Counted from the first letter of the stretch, positions 1-9,442 are shown. The stretch: 30,498 nt of DNA from CAZLLV01 sp964560325 (GCA_964560325.1 CAZLLV010000420.1:1-30498), one strand, 5' to 3'. A program made the numbers and translations. Notes: generated from the sequence alone by a model not told the origin.

Positions 1-2
1 TC

Positions 3-578
3 GAGCGCGAGCTCGCCGACCCGGTGGCGCGCGACGACCGGAGCCGGCAGATCTTGGGCTACCGCACGCTGCCCGAGGGCTACCACCCGCTCGGCGGCTT
101 CTCGATCCCGTTCGTGCAGGAGATGGCGATGCTCTCCGACCGCGAGCCGCGGCCGGGCGAGACGATCACCGGCCCGGCGGATGCGTTCGGCCGCCGCGGC
201 TTCGTCTACCTGGAGGCGAGGTCGAGCGACGAGCGGGCGCGCGAGCTCGACGAGTACTTCGGCGGCGAGGCGGAGACGAGCGAGTTCTTCGGCGACATCG
301 ACCAGCGCTTCTCGGGCGGCGCGGAGCTGGCCCGGGGCACGCTCCGGGCGGGCGGCGCGGAGGTGCGGTACCTCGCCGAGCGGGGCCGGATGGAGATCGG
401 CGACGACGCCTTCCCGGCGGTTCTGGCGCGGCTGCTCATGGAGTGCGAGGAGAGCTCGCGCCTGCGGGTCGGGATGTGGTTCGAGCCCGCGGCCGGCGAG
501 CCGGGCGAGGTGGCGGGCACGCCGGCCGATCCGGCGGCGCTCCGGCGCTTCCTCGACCACTTCCGGCTGTGCGAGTGA
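3..578 (+). CDS. Hypothetical protein, paralogue of the next gene (5' truncated by window edge)
   Basis: The reading frame is open from the first bases (ERELADPV...), so the true start lies left of the window; the GTG at 24 is only an internal in-frame codon. The visible part aligns with the neighbouring 223-residue protein along its whole length: both have an LGY-x2-LPEGYHP block, a SIPFV-x2-MAM block, a RGF-x-Y strand, a GGA-x-VRY motif, and the ending GTPAD-x2-ALR-x-FLDHF-x-LC. By analogy the missing part should carry a short N-terminal membrane anchor. I do not recognise the family and assign no function. The two genes are a tandem duplication 55 nt apart, probably co-transcribed. An 8-bp GC-only inverted repeat lies in the gap. 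Confidence 0.8.
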   Translation, partial: ERELADPVARDDRSRQILGYRTLPEGYHPLGGFSIPFVQEMAMLSDREPRPGETITGPADAFGRRGFVYLEARSSDERARELDEYFGGEAETSEFFGDIDQRFSGGAELARGTLRAGGAEVRYLAERGRMEIGDDAFPAVLARLLMECEESSRLRVGMWFEPAAGEPGEVAGTPADPAALRRFLDHFRLCE

Positions 579-580
579 GG

Positions 581-605
581 GCGCCCGCGAATCCCTGGCG
601 GGCGC
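581..605 (+). other. GC-rich hairpin between tandem paralogues
   Basis: GCGCCCGC at 581-588 is perfectly complementary to GCGGGCGC at 598-605, with a 9-nt loop. It starts 3 nt after the stop codon of the first paralogue and ends before the Shine-Dalgarno sequence of the second. No T-run follows, so it may stabilise or partly terminate the transcript rather than act as a strong intrinsic terminator. Confidence 0.4.
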
Positions 606-633
606 GCGGCGTAGGGGACTTCTGGGAGGCGAC

Positions 634-1305
634 ATGAACGGAACGAGCAAGTACACGGTCTGGCACTACGTCGGCTGCGGCTGCGCCCTGCTGGCGGGGC
701 TCGCCGCGCTGGTGGTCGGCGGCATGATCTGGTTCGGCTACCGGACCGCCCAGAGCTTCACCGACCCGGAGGCGCGCGAGGCGAAGGTCCAGGGCATGCT
801 CGGCTACGAGGAGCTGCCGGAGGGCTACCACCCCGGATTCGCCCTCTCGATCCCCTTCGTCATGGACATGGCGATGATCGGCGACCGGCCGCTGCCGTCG
901 GGCGACGGGATGCAGAGCTTCGACGACGAGGACCTGTTCGAGGACCGCGGCTTCATGTACTTCGCGATGCGCCGCTTCGGCGGTCCCGAGGACGTGCGGG
1001 GCGAGACCGACTACGACTTCGAGGCCGACCGAACGATCGGCGAGGGCGAGGTCGAGGCCGGCGGCGCGACCGTGCGCTACACCGCGAAGATCGGCACCAT
1101 GGACGTCGGCCCCGAGCCGGTCCGGAGCATCGCGAGCGAGATGGAGATCGACTGCGGCGACGGCAAGTACCGATTCGCCGTCTGGTTCGAGCGCACGGAG
1201 CTGGCCGGGGAGGATGAGGCGGCCGAGGAGGACCACACCGGCACGCCGGCCGACGAGGACGCGCTCCGCGCCTTCCTCGACCACTTCGACCTCTGCCGCG
1301 CCTGA
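634..1305 (+). CDS. Membrane-anchored hypothetical protein (tandem paralogue)
   Basis: A 223-residue protein starting at ATG 634, preceded by a GGGAGG Shine-Dalgarno sequence 4-5 nt upstream. A longer frame extends upstream to 181, but its extra part overlaps the previous gene and is not real. Residues 1-12 are polar and are followed by one hydrophobic segment (about 13-37, VGCGCALLAGLAALVVGGMI). The rest is an acidic, soluble domain that would lie outside the membrane. It shares the LPEGYHP, SIPFV, MAM, GGA-x-VRY and FLDHF-x-LC blocks with the preceding gene. There are two Cys in the soluble domain. No known domain is recognised. The gene converges on the ABC permease gene, and a 12-bp perfect inverted repeat covers the stop codon. 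Confidence 0.85.
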   Translation: MNGTSKYTVWHYVGCGCALLAGLAALVVGGMIWFGYRTAQSFTDPEAREAKVQGMLGYEELPEGYHPGFALSIPFVMDMAMIGDRPLPSGDGMQSFDDEDLFEDRGFMYFAMRRFGGPEDVRGETDYDFEADRTIGEGEVEAGGATVRYTAKIGTMDVGPEPVRSIASEMEIDCGDGKYRFAVWFERTELAGEDEAAEEDHTGTPADEDALRAFLDHFDLCRA

Positions 1306-1321
1306 GCGTCAGAGGTCGAAG
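1284..1321. terminator. Candidate bidirectional terminator hairpin between convergent genes
   Basis: CTTCGACCTCTG at 1284-1295 is perfectly complementary to CAGAGGTCGAAG at 1310-1321, with a 14-nt loop. The left arm lies in the last codons of the plus-strand gene and the right arm ends two bases before the minus-strand stop codon at 1324. There is no T-run on either side, so a Rho-independent mechanism is uncertain; the position between converging genes is the main argument. Confidence 0.45.
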
Positions 1322-1323
1322 CT

Positions 1324-2189
1324 CTACTCCTCGCCGTAGACGATCTCGGCGCGGCGCATCTTGCTCGCCGACAGGAGCACGCAGACGACCGCGACCGCGA
1401 GCAGGCCCGGGACGGCGATCCAGGGCGACGGCGGATCGGCGAGGAGAGCGAGCGTCCCCTCCGGCGGCGGCACCGGCTGGAGCGCGTGCAGGTAGTGGAC
1501 GACCGAGATCCGCTTGAGCATCGGTGGCAGCAGGAAGTTCGCCCACTCCCAGCCGAAGATCGCGAGCGCCGGGAGGATCGGGTTGCGGACGAAGATCCCG
1601 ATGGCGAGGAAGACCGCGCCGTAGCCGAGCACCCCGAGGAGCGTCACCCCGACGTAGCCCGCCATGTGAGCGAGCCCGCCGCCGCGCCCGAGGAAGGTCA
1701 GGTAGTCGCCCGAGCCGGCGCTCCGGGTGAGCGGCAGGAAGTGGATCAGGTAGGTCGCCACCGTCACCAGCGACAGGATGACCCCGGCGGCGGTGAAGCC
1801 CGCGAGGAACTTGCCCGCCACCAGCACGTCGCGCCGCACCGGCGACAGGAAGTAGTAGTGCAGGCTCCGCTGCTGGATCTCGGTGCGGAAGAGGCGGGTG
1901 AAAACCAGCATGCAGATGAAGAAGAGCACCACCCGCGCCATCACCTCGCCGAACAGGATGCTGTAGAACCCCGACATCTCGCCCGCCGGCTGGGGCGGCG
2001 GCGGATCGCCGAACAGACCGAAGGTCCGCACCCAGGCGGTCAGCGCCACCAGGGCGACCGGCGCGCCGGCGAGCAGGTAGAGCCCGAGGGCGCGCAGCCC
2101 GAAGAAGTTCCGGCCCACCTCCAGGCGGGCGACGGCGAGGGTCTGGCGGAGCTCCAGCTTCCGCCGATCGCGTTTCGTCGTATCCGTGC

Positions 2190-2193
<4 letters not shown>
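1324..2193 (-). CDS. ABC-2 type transporter permease
   Basis: A 289-residue polytopic membrane protein with about six hydrophobic segments. After a short basic N-terminus (KRDRRKLELRQ) come a first TM near 35-55, a cytoplasmic stretch with TRLFRTEIQQRSLHYYFLSP typical of ABC-2 permeases, then further TMs, the last just before a KMRRAEIVYGEE tail. The start is GTG at 2193; its first bases overlap the stop of the ATPase gene before it (GTGA, 2190-2193), the same coupling as elsewhere in this operon. A longer frame reaching 2433 lies inside the ATPase gene and is rejected. It is the likely membrane partner of the ATPase at 2190-3134. The substrate cannot be inferred. Confidence 0.88.
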
Positions 2194-3130
<937 letters not shown>

Positions 3131-3134
<4 letters not shown>

Positions 3135-3991
3135 GTCACCACCTCCTGCGCCTTGAGCCGCGCGGCGATGACGGCGATCGACCCGAGGAGCGTCAGGACG
3201 ATCACGGCGATCGCCCCGGCGAGCGGCGGGCCGCTCAGGGAGTCGGTGCCGAAGAGGGCCGAGCGCACGCTCGCGAGGTCTCCCCACAGGCCGATCACCA
3301 TGCCCCAGCGGGAGTCCAGGATCTCGGAGAGCGCCAGCCCGAAGCCGGGGAGCACCAGGAAGAGGACCAGCATCACGCCGCGCACCGCGAGCGGCCAGCG
3401 GATGAGCGCCGAGAGCGCCAGCGTGAGGAACGAGAGGACCACGATCCAGAGCCAGGATGCGACGAAGATCGCCCCCGCGATCCGCAGGTTCGCCATGGCC
3501 CAGCCGCCGCCCGCGAGGCTCGCCTGGATCAGCCAGAGGAGCAGGCCGTAGACCCAGGTCACGAGCGACAAACCGACCGCCAGCACGGTGAGCTTGCCGA
3601 GCACGTACTCCTTGCGGGCGAGCGGCCGCGCCAGGTAGAGCGGCAACGCGCCGTTCGCGAGGTCCATCGAGATGAGCGCCGGCCCGGCGAGCAGCACCAT
3701 CACGAACCCGACGCCGAGCTGGATGCTGAGCACCACCTCGAAGAAGCGCGCGTCGATCGGCAGCAGGTCCGCGACCTGGAGGTCGAGGGCGAGCAGGGCG
3801 TTGGCGTTGTGGCGCAGGTAGACGAGCGTGATGCAGGCGACGGTGACCAGCGTGCTCGCCACGAAGAGTGCCCAGAGCATTTTCGAGCTCGAGAGCCGCT
3901 GCCAGGCGTAGCGCGGGATCACCAGGAAGCGCAGCCCGCGCGAGGTCTGCGGCCCCTCGTACCGGTGGTAGCTCTGCTCATAGACCGCCAT
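3131..3991 (-). CDS. ABC transporter permease (ABC-2 / NosY-like)
   Basis: A 286-residue integral membrane protein starting at ATG 3991 (MAVYEQSYHRYEG). A soluble N-terminus of about 35 residues with YEGPQTSRGLRFLVIPRYAW is followed by six or so hydrophobic stretches. The segment ISMDLANGALPLYLARPLAR-KEYVLGK is the amphipathic coupling region typical of ABC-2 permeases that work with the preceding kind of ATPase. Its start overlaps the ATPase gene at 3978-5075 by 14 nt, and its end overlaps the next ATPase start by 4 nt. It is most likely the partner of the 3978-5075 ATPase. The transported molecule is unknown. Confidence 0.88.
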
Positions 3992-5075
3992 GGCCGGCCT
4001 CCTCTCCCGCTCCGGGGGCGGGCGCCGGCGCGGCCGGGTTCGGACCCGGCGCGCCGATGCCCATCGCCTGCAGGAAGATGTCCTCGAGCGAGTCGCGCTT
4101 GAAGTTCACCCGCCGGAGCTGCACGTCGCGCTCGCGCGCCAGACGGTAGAGGTCGGCGACGCCCACCCCCTCCGGCAGCACCATCTTGAATCGACGCGCG
4201 TTGGCGACGGCGAGCTCGCACCCCATCGCCCGGATCGCGTCCGAGAACGCCTCGTCGGCGCCGCGGGTCTCGATCTCCAGGAACCGGCGGTTGGTGCGCC
4301 GCTCCTCGGCCAGGTTCGAGTAGGCGGCGACGCGGCCGTCCTTGAGCACCAGCACCTCCTCGCAGCACTCCTCGACGTCGCGCAGGAGGTGGGAGGAGAG
4401 GAGGATGCGCACCTGGCCGGCGTCGCGGATCTCGCGGATCAGCCGCAGCATCCGCTCGCGCGCCGGCGGGTCGAGCCCGGCGGTCGGCTCGTCGAGGAGC
4501 AGCAGCCGGGGCCCGTGGACGATCGCCTGGGCGAGCTTGGCGAGCTGCTTCATGCCGAGCGAGTAGCTGTCGAGAGGCCGGTAGCGCGCCTCGCCGAGAC
4601 CGACGTAGAAGAGCGCCTCGTGCGCCCGCTCGAGGGCCGGCTCGGCGGGCAGCCCGGCGAGCTCCGCCATCAGGCGCACGAAGCGGACCCCGTTCATCCC
4701 GGCGACGAAGGCGTCGCGCTCCGGCATGTAGCCGAGGAGCGAGCGCACCTCGTGGCCGTCCTCGGCCACGTCGAGTCCGAAGATGCGGGCGCGGCCGGCC
4801 GAGGGGCGGAGGAAGCCGAGAAGGGTGTGGAGGAGGGTGGTCTTGCCGGCGCCGTTCGGACCGAGCAGGCCGATCGCCCGCCCGGTCAGCGCCTGGGTGA
4901 CCCCCTGGAGGGCCCGGTGGCGGCCGTAAGCCACCTCCAGGCCCTCCATCTCCACCACCGGGTGGTCACCCGGGGCGCCCGGGGCCGGGAGGCCCGTTCG
5001 GATCGGGCCGCCGGCCGGTGGCGGAGCGTGGGATGCGTCGTGATCGCTCATGTCAGGAAAGACGTGCGCGGTCAC
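3978..5075 (-). CDS. ABC transporter ATP-binding protein
   Basis: Up to 365 residues. Walker A is GPNGAGKTT, the signature region is YSLGMKQLAKLAQAI, Walker B is LLLDEPTAGLDP, and the H-loop is LLSSHLLRDVEECC. A C-terminal extension ends in a Pro/Ala/Gly-rich tail (GAPGPNPAAPAPAPGAGEE). Two starts are possible: GTG 5075, which overlaps the upstream stop as GTGA (5072-5075) like other junctions in this operon, or ATG 5051, eight codons later. Neither has a clear Shine-Dalgarno sequence. I prefer 5075 because of the coupling pattern. It should power the permease encoded directly after it. Confidence 0.9.
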   Translation of the reverse strand: MTAHVFPDMSDHDASHAPPPAGGPIRTGLPAPGAPGDHPVVEMEGLEVAYGRHRALQGVTQALTGRAIGLLGPNGAGKTTLLHTLLGFLRPSAGRARIFGLDVAEDGHEVRSLLGYMPERDAFVAGMNGVRFVRLMAELAGLPAEPALERAHEALFYVGLGEARYRPLDSYSLGMKQLAKLAQAIVHGPRLLLLDEPTAGLDPPARERMLRLIREIRDAGQVRILLSSHLLRDVEECCEEVLVLKDGRVAAYSNLAEERRTNRRFLEIETRGADEAFSDAIRAMGCELAVANARRFKMVLPEGVGVADLYRLARERDVQLRRVNFKRDSLEDIFLQAMGIGAPGPNPAAPAPAPGAGEEAGHGGL

Positions 5076-7813
5076 GGCGCGGTTTCAGCCGCGGCGGCGA
5101 CCCGGCCGGCGTCCTCGCCGATCTGGGCCATCAGGCCGTCGAGACCGCCGCCGCCCATGCCGCCCACCCCGAGGAGCGCCTTCATCAGGAAGGAGCCCTC
5201 TCCGAGGGAGGCGGCGAAGACGATGCGGTCCTCCTCGCCGTACGCGTAGCCCAGGGTGGGCGGGTGGAGGGCGGCCGTCTTCTCGAGCGTCTCACGCTCT
5301 TCGGCGGTCAGCTCCCGGTCCCCCTCCTGGAGGTGGACGAGCTTCTCAGCGAAGGGCGCGAGCCGGCGACCGAGATCCTGGTAGACCACGGCCGAGAAGT
5401 TGGTGTACCCGTCGGTCGGCAGCAGCTCCCGGAACGCCTGGGAAGCGGGCAGGTTGGCGCCGCTCGCCCGGGCCGCCAGCGCCGTGTCGACCAGGGCGCG
5501 GCTGGGCGCCGCCACCAGGTAGGCGTCGTCGTAGGTGTAGAACACCCCGTACGCCTCGGCCGGAGTCGAGATCCGGTGATAGGTCCGTCCACCGGCCTCC
5601 TCGGAGGTCAGGGCGAAGCCTCCCTTCCCGGTCTCCTCGCGCAGCTCCTGGTCGAGCCGGGCGATCAGCCGCTCCAGGGTGAGCTGGAGCCGCACCGGGT
5701 CGTAGACCTCGACCACCGCCTTGAACGACGGCTCGGGAACGAGCGGCCCGTCGAGGGCGACCGCCATCTCGCCGCCCAGCGGTTCGGCCAGGTCGGCCCG
5801 CAGGTCGAAGCCCTGCTCGGCCTGCACCCGCTCGAAGTCGGCCAGCGCCTCCGGGTCGTGGTCGAGGAGCATCGCCATCATCTCGTCGACCATCTCGGCC
5901 GGATCGCGCACCACGAAGGCGGCGGCCACGGCGGCGTCGCCGGTGACGTACTCGAGGCTCCCCATCGGAGCCGGGGACGCCAGCCAGGAGGCCACGCCGT
6001 GGCGTGGGCCGTCGAAGGTCAGGACCGCGCGGGCGGCGGACCGCTCGCCGGCCTCCGACCACTGGGCCAGGAGGAACTGTGCATCCTCGAAGCCGAACAG
6101 GTCCTCGCTCTCCGGCGACTCGATCTCGTCGACGAAGGTCTCGAGGTCGAGCGCGAACAGCCACTCGACGCCGTCGAGGTACGCCTGGGTCAGCGTGGCG
6201 TGGAAGCCGGAGCCGGCGAAGGAGGTACCGCCGGCCAGGCTCTCGGCCATCGCGGCGAGACCGTCCCCGCCGGTGGCCGCGACGACGTAGCCGTCGGTCA
6301 GCCAGAGGTAGACGCCGTCGGCGCCGGCCGGCACCTCGGACGGATCGTCGACCAGGTGGATCGGCGCCTCGGCGCCGAAGACCGCGACCTCCTGCTCGAG
6401 GAAGGTGCGGAAGGCGGCGGGCTCGAGCACCTGGGCGAAGGCGACGCCGGCGAAGTCGTCCGCGGTGGCGTTTCCGGTGAGCGCGAAGACCACCTCCTCA
6501 CCCAGGAACGAGCCGTAGTCGCGGATACGCCCGAACAGCTCGTCGAGCTCCTGCTGGTGCGCGGCGGAGCCGGGCTCGCCCATCAGCTCGGAGAGCACCG
6601 GGCTGTCGGCCAGGCGCTCGTTGAACACCCGGCGCGCCTCGGAGAGCGACTCGGCCACGTTCGGTACCGCCGCGTACATCGCGGTGCCGGCCGGAGCCAG
6701 GTCGAGGAGCGCCGTCGAGGTGCGCGGCAGCGGGGCCGCCACGGTGCGCCGGATCTCCTCGTGGAGGGCGTTGATCTCGGCGAGCAGCGCCAGGTACTTG
6801 TTCACGTCGCGGCTCCAGGCGATCTCCTCGGCGAGCGGCACGGCCGCCAGGTACGCCCGGGTCGTCACCTGCTCGCCCGGCTGGAGGAGCTCCTCCGAGC
6901 GCGCCTGCTCGACGCGCACCTGCCCCTCGATCACCGAGACGCGGGAGCCCTTGGTGCCGTGGTTGACCGAGAAGATGGTGCCGGTGACCGCCACGCGGCA
7001 GTCCTCGGTATCGACGAACAGGTGGCCGCGGGAGCGCTTCGACGCCTCCACGATCACGCTGCCCCGGTCGAGGTCGAGGGTGGTGTCGCGCCGGCCCTTG
7101 TAGACCTCGAGGGCGGTGCGCTCGCGCATCTCGACCCGCGAGCCGTCGGTCAGGGTGAGGACGGCGCCCGAGCCGCGGGCGGTCCGCACCTCGTCGCCCC
7201 GGCGGATCTCGTCGCCGGCCGACAGCGGCCGGTTGCCGCTCTCGTCGACCAGGTACAGACCGCCGTCGATGGCGTCGACCTCGGCGTAGACGGCGGCCGG
7301 GCCGCCGAGCAGGCCGGTCGCCATCATCACGGCGGCGCCGAGGGCGACCACCGCCATCGCGGCGGCGGCGACCCACCAGCGGCGGTCGAAGGCGTGGGTG
7401 CGGCGTCCGGCATCGGCCCCCTGCTCGGGGTTCCAGGCGCCCGGCGCGGGTGCCGTGGCACCGTCGGCCGAACGGCCCTCGCGCGCCGCCATCAGCGCCC
7501 GCCGGCAGGGCAGGCACTCGCGGGTGTGGTCCTGGACCAGGAGAGCCTTCGCCTCCGGCAGCTCGCCGGCGACGTAGGCATCGAGCAGGGCGCGTACGTC
7601 GTCGCAGCCCCGGATGCTCTCGAACGTCTCGGCCGCGTCGGCCGAGGGAGCCGCGTGGTGCGAGTCCGCCGGCGCCGAAGCGAGGCGGGCGAGCGCGGCG
7701 TCGAGGGCGCGCCCGGCGGCCTGCTCGCAGGCGGCGGCGTCGGGCAGGTCGTGACGGATCTCGTCGACGCCCTGTTCGACCAGCGCGTCGAGCTCTTTCT
7801 TGGAAAGGTTCAT
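5072..7813 (-). CDS. Membrane zinc-finger/FecR-domain protein with large DUF3352-like extracytoplasmic region (candidate anti-sigma factor)
   Basis: A 913-residue modular protein. Residues 1-110 are cytoplasmic and contain C70 and an H96-x3-C100-x2-C103 pattern typical of zinc-binding anti-sigma domains. One TM segment lies at about 146-170. A FecR domain follows at about 188-300 (GDEIRRGDEVRTA, DGSRVEMRE, VTGTIFSVNHGTKGSRV, VIEGQVRVEQ). The remaining 600 residues resemble DUF3352, repeated units on membrane proteins with GEEVVFALTG and GGEMAVALDGPL blocks. The start at ATG 7813 overlaps the sigma-factor stop (ATGA, 7810-7813). The arrangement implies that the cytoplasmic part holds the ECF sigma factor while the outer part senses a signal. 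A sigma-FecR pair is classical; the fusion to this large C-terminal part and the downstream ABC genes is less usual. The ligand is unknown. Confidence 0.85.
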   Translation of the reverse strand: MNLSKKELDALVEQGVDEIRHDLPDAAACEQAAGRALDAALARLASAPADSHHAAPSADAAETFESIRGCDDVRALLDAYVAGELPEAKALLVQDHTRECLPCRRALMAAREGRSADGATAPAPGAWNPEQGADAGRRTHAFDRRWWVAAAAMAVVALGAAVMMATGLLGGPAAVYAEVDAIDGGLYLVDESGNRPLSAGDEIRRGDEVRTARGSGAVLTLTDGSRVEMRERTALEVYKGRRDTTLDLDRGSVIVEASKRSRGHLFVDTEDCRVAVTGTIFSVNHGTKGSRVSVIEGQVRVEQARSEELLQPGEQVTTRAYLAAVPLAEEIAWSRDVNKYLALLAEINALHEEIRRTVAAPLPRTSTALLDLAPAGTAMYAAVPNVAESLSEARRVFNERLADSPVLSELMGEPGSAAHQQELDELFGRIRDYGSFLGEEVVFALTGNATADDFAGVAFAQVLEPAAFRTFLEQEVAVFGAEAPIHLVDDPSEVPAGADGVYLWLTDGYVVAATGGDGLAAMAESLAGGTSFAGSGFHATLTQAYLDGVEWLFALDLETFVDEIESPESEDLFGFEDAQFLLAQWSEAGERSAARAVLTFDGPRHGVASWLASPAPMGSLEYVTGDAAVAAAFVVRDPAEMVDEMMAMLLDHDPEALADFERVQAEQGFDLRADLAEPLGGEMAVALDGPLVPEPSFKAVVEVYDPVRLQLTLERLIARLDQELREETGKGGFALTSEEAGGRTYHRISTPAEAYGVFYTYDDAYLVAAPSRALVDTALAARASGANLPASQAFRELLPTDGYTNFSAVVYQDLGRRLAPFAEKLVHLQEGDRELTAEERETLEKTAALHPPTLGYAYGEEDRIVFAASLGEGSFLMKALLGVGGMGGGGLDGLMAQIGEDAGRVAAAAETAP

Positions 7814-8466
7814 GACAATCCTCCAACTGGGGTGCCGAGCTCCTGGCGGAGCCGGGAGCGGGAGCGGTGCAGGGTGACGGCGACGGCGGTCTGGGACATG
7901 GCGAGGACGCGGGCGATCTCTTGGTTGCCCATCCCCTCGAAGTAGCGCAGGGCGAAGACCCGCGCCGCCTTCGGCTGGAGTGCAGAGAGGGCCTCGCGCA
8001 GGCGGGCGCCGGCCTCGCGGCCGGAGCGCCGGCGCTCCGGGTCGGCGGCGTCGTCGACCGGTTCGCGGGCGTCCTCGGCGTCGAGGGGCAGTGCGCGGCG
8101 GCGTTTGCGGCCGCGCACCACATCGAGGGCGGCGTTGACCGCCGCCCGCCGGAGGTACGCGCCCGCGGCGTCGCCGAGCGCTGCGACATCGAGAGGCTCT
8201 TCGCGCCCGGCGAGGCGGAGGAACACGGTCTGGAGCACGTCCTCCGCGTCGCTCAGGCTCCCGGTCACGCGGTACGCGGCGCGGATCACTTCGGCGCCGT
8301 GCTCACGGAACACGGCTTCGAGGGCGCGTGGGTCCAGGGCGGTTCCGAGAGCGCCTCCCGGAGGGGAGGAGCGGACCGGTCCGGGTGAGTGCCCGGCCGC
8401 CCTCGCGGCGCTGTCGTCTGGTGCGGTTGCGTTCAATGGTGTCTCCTTTCGGCCGTCTTCACCCAT
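7810..8466 (-). CDS. ECF-family RNA polymerase sigma factor
   Basis: A 218-residue protein with a roughly 45-residue Pro/Ala-rich N-terminal extension, region 2 (LEAVFREHGAEVIRAAYRVT...SDAEDVLQTVFLRL) and region 4 with a helix-turn-helix (LSALQPKAARVFALRYFEGM, NQEIARVLAMSQTAVAVTLH). It would direct RNA polymerase to a dedicated promoter set and is expected to be held by the FecR protein encoded next. ATG 8466 has a GAGGAG sequence 7 nt upstream. A second in-frame candidate is TTG 8436, with AAAGGAG 6 nt upstream, giving 208 residues. The second would be used if transcription starts at the ECF-like promoter in the 39-nt gap after znuA. Confidence 0.92.
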   Translation of the reverse strand: MGEDGRKETPLNATAPDDSAARAAGHSPGPVRSSPPGGALGTALDPRALEAVFREHGAEVIRAAYRVTGSLSDAEDVLQTVFLRLAGREEPLDVAALGDAAGAYLRRAAVNAALDVVRGRKRRRALPLDAEDAREPVDDAADPERRRSGREAGARLREALSALQPKAARVFALRYFEGMGNQEIARVLAMSQTAVAVTLHRSRSRLRQELGTPVGGLS

Positions 8467-8467
8467 C

Positions 8468-8495
8468 GAAACGCTCCTCGCGGCGGATTCTTACA
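8468..8495 (-). promoter_or_regulatory. Possible ECF-type promoter of the sigma factor operon
   Basis: In the 39-nt gap between the znuA-like stop and the sigma gene, the minus strand reads TGTAAG (8495-8490), 16 nt, then CGTTTC (8473-8468). The spacing and the CGTT-type -10 match ECF-dependent promoters in general, and ECF genes are often autoregulated. Transcription would begin about at or just inside ATG 8466, which would favour the TTG 8436 start. This is inference from pattern only. Confidence 0.35.
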
Positions 8496-8505
8496 GCATC
8501 GCCGC

Positions 8506-9435
8506 TCAGCGCAGCGCGGCGGCGAGGGCACGGGCGGTTTCGCGCGTGTTGTCGAGCCAGTCGCGGGCGAGCGGATCGAGGACCACCACGCGGGCGCCGG
8601 TCTCGCGGGCGAGGGCGAGGGCGGCGCTCTCCGGGAAGCCCTTCTGGGCGAAGACCACCGGCAGGCCCTCGTCCCGCGCCGCCTCGACCAGTGCGACCAG
8701 GCGGGCCGGAGAGGGCTCCTTCCCGTCCTCCTCGATCGCCACCTGCTCCAGGTCGTACTCGGCGGCGAAGTGCCCCCAGGCGGGGTGGGTGACGAGGAAG
8801 CGGCGGCGCGTGGGGAAGGCGAGCTCGCGGCCGATCTCGGCGTCGAGGGCGTCGAGGTCGACGAGGAAGGAGTCGAGGCGGGTGCGGTAGGCGGCGGCGG
8901 CGGCCGGATCGCGGCGTGCGAGGGCCTCGGCGATGGTCACGGCGGCGGCGCGCATCCGCCGGGGCGAGGTCCAGACGTGGGGGTCGTCCGCGCCGCCGGC
9001 GTGGCCGTGCCGGTCGTGGCCTTCTTCGGCTCGGTCGTGTGCGTCGGCGGGCGCGTCCGCGTCCTCCATCGAGGACGACATGTCGATCACGGTCACCCGT
9101 TCGTTCCCCGCCAGCGCCGGCAGCACGTGGCGGTGCTCGACGGCGAACGCCGGGTGCCCGACGAGCACGTAGAGATCGGCGCGCGAGAGCGCCACCATCT
9201 GGCGGGGGCTCGGCGACCAGGTCTCCTCGGAGCTGCCCGAGGGCATCAAGACCTCGGTCGCCACCCGCTCGCCGCCGATCCTCTCGACCAGGTAGGCCTG
9301 GGGCGGCACCGTGACGACCACCTGGAGCGGTGCCGCGGCTTGGCCGCCCGCCGGGCCGCCCGCCGGCTGCCCGCAGGCGGCGGCGACGGCGAGCGTGGCG
9401 AGCGTGGCGAGGGCGGAGAGTCGCGGCGCGCGCAT
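8506..9435 (-). CDS. Metal (zinc/manganese) ABC transporter substrate-binding lipoprotein, ZnuA-like
   Basis: A 309-residue exported protein. The signal peptide ends in a lipobox-like AAAC with Cys21 as the probable lipidated residue. The body matches cluster A-I metal-binding proteins: VVTVPPQAYLVERIGG, VLMPSG, ADLYVLVG, a His/Asp/Glu-rich loop at about 124-150 (HDRAEEGHDRHGH), DDPHVW with H153, VTHPAWGHFA, and a final DPLA. The usual first His ligand (normally PH-x-YEP after VLMPSG) reads EETWSP, so that ligand is replaced. No permease or ATPase of this family is adjacent; the ABC genes downstream are of the ABC-2 export type. ATG 9435 has no Shine-Dalgarno sequence but lies 7 nt after a TATCCT -10-like element. 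Confidence 0.87.
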   Translation of the reverse strand: MRAPRLSALATLATLAVAAACGQPAGGPAGGQAAAPLQVVVTVPPQAYLVERIGGERVATEVLMPSGSSEETWSPSPRQMVALSRADLYVLVGHPAFAVEHRHVLPALAGNERVTVIDMSSSMEDADAPADAHDRAEEGHDRHGHAGGADDPHVWTSPRRMRAAAVTIAEALARRDPAAAAAYRTRLDSFLVDLDALDAEIGRELAFPTRRRFLVTHPAWGHFAAEYDLEQVAIEEDGKEPSPARLVALVEAARDEGLPVVFAQKGFPESAALALARETGARVVVLDPLARDWLDNTRETARALAAALR

Positions 9436-9442
9436 CCGCGCC

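Noticed and set aside
5018..7945. 975-codon plus-strand frame antisense to the FecR-domain gene
   Set aside because: No recognisable domain, Arg/Gly/Leu-rich composition, and the minus-strand FecR gene with clear motifs covers the same bases.
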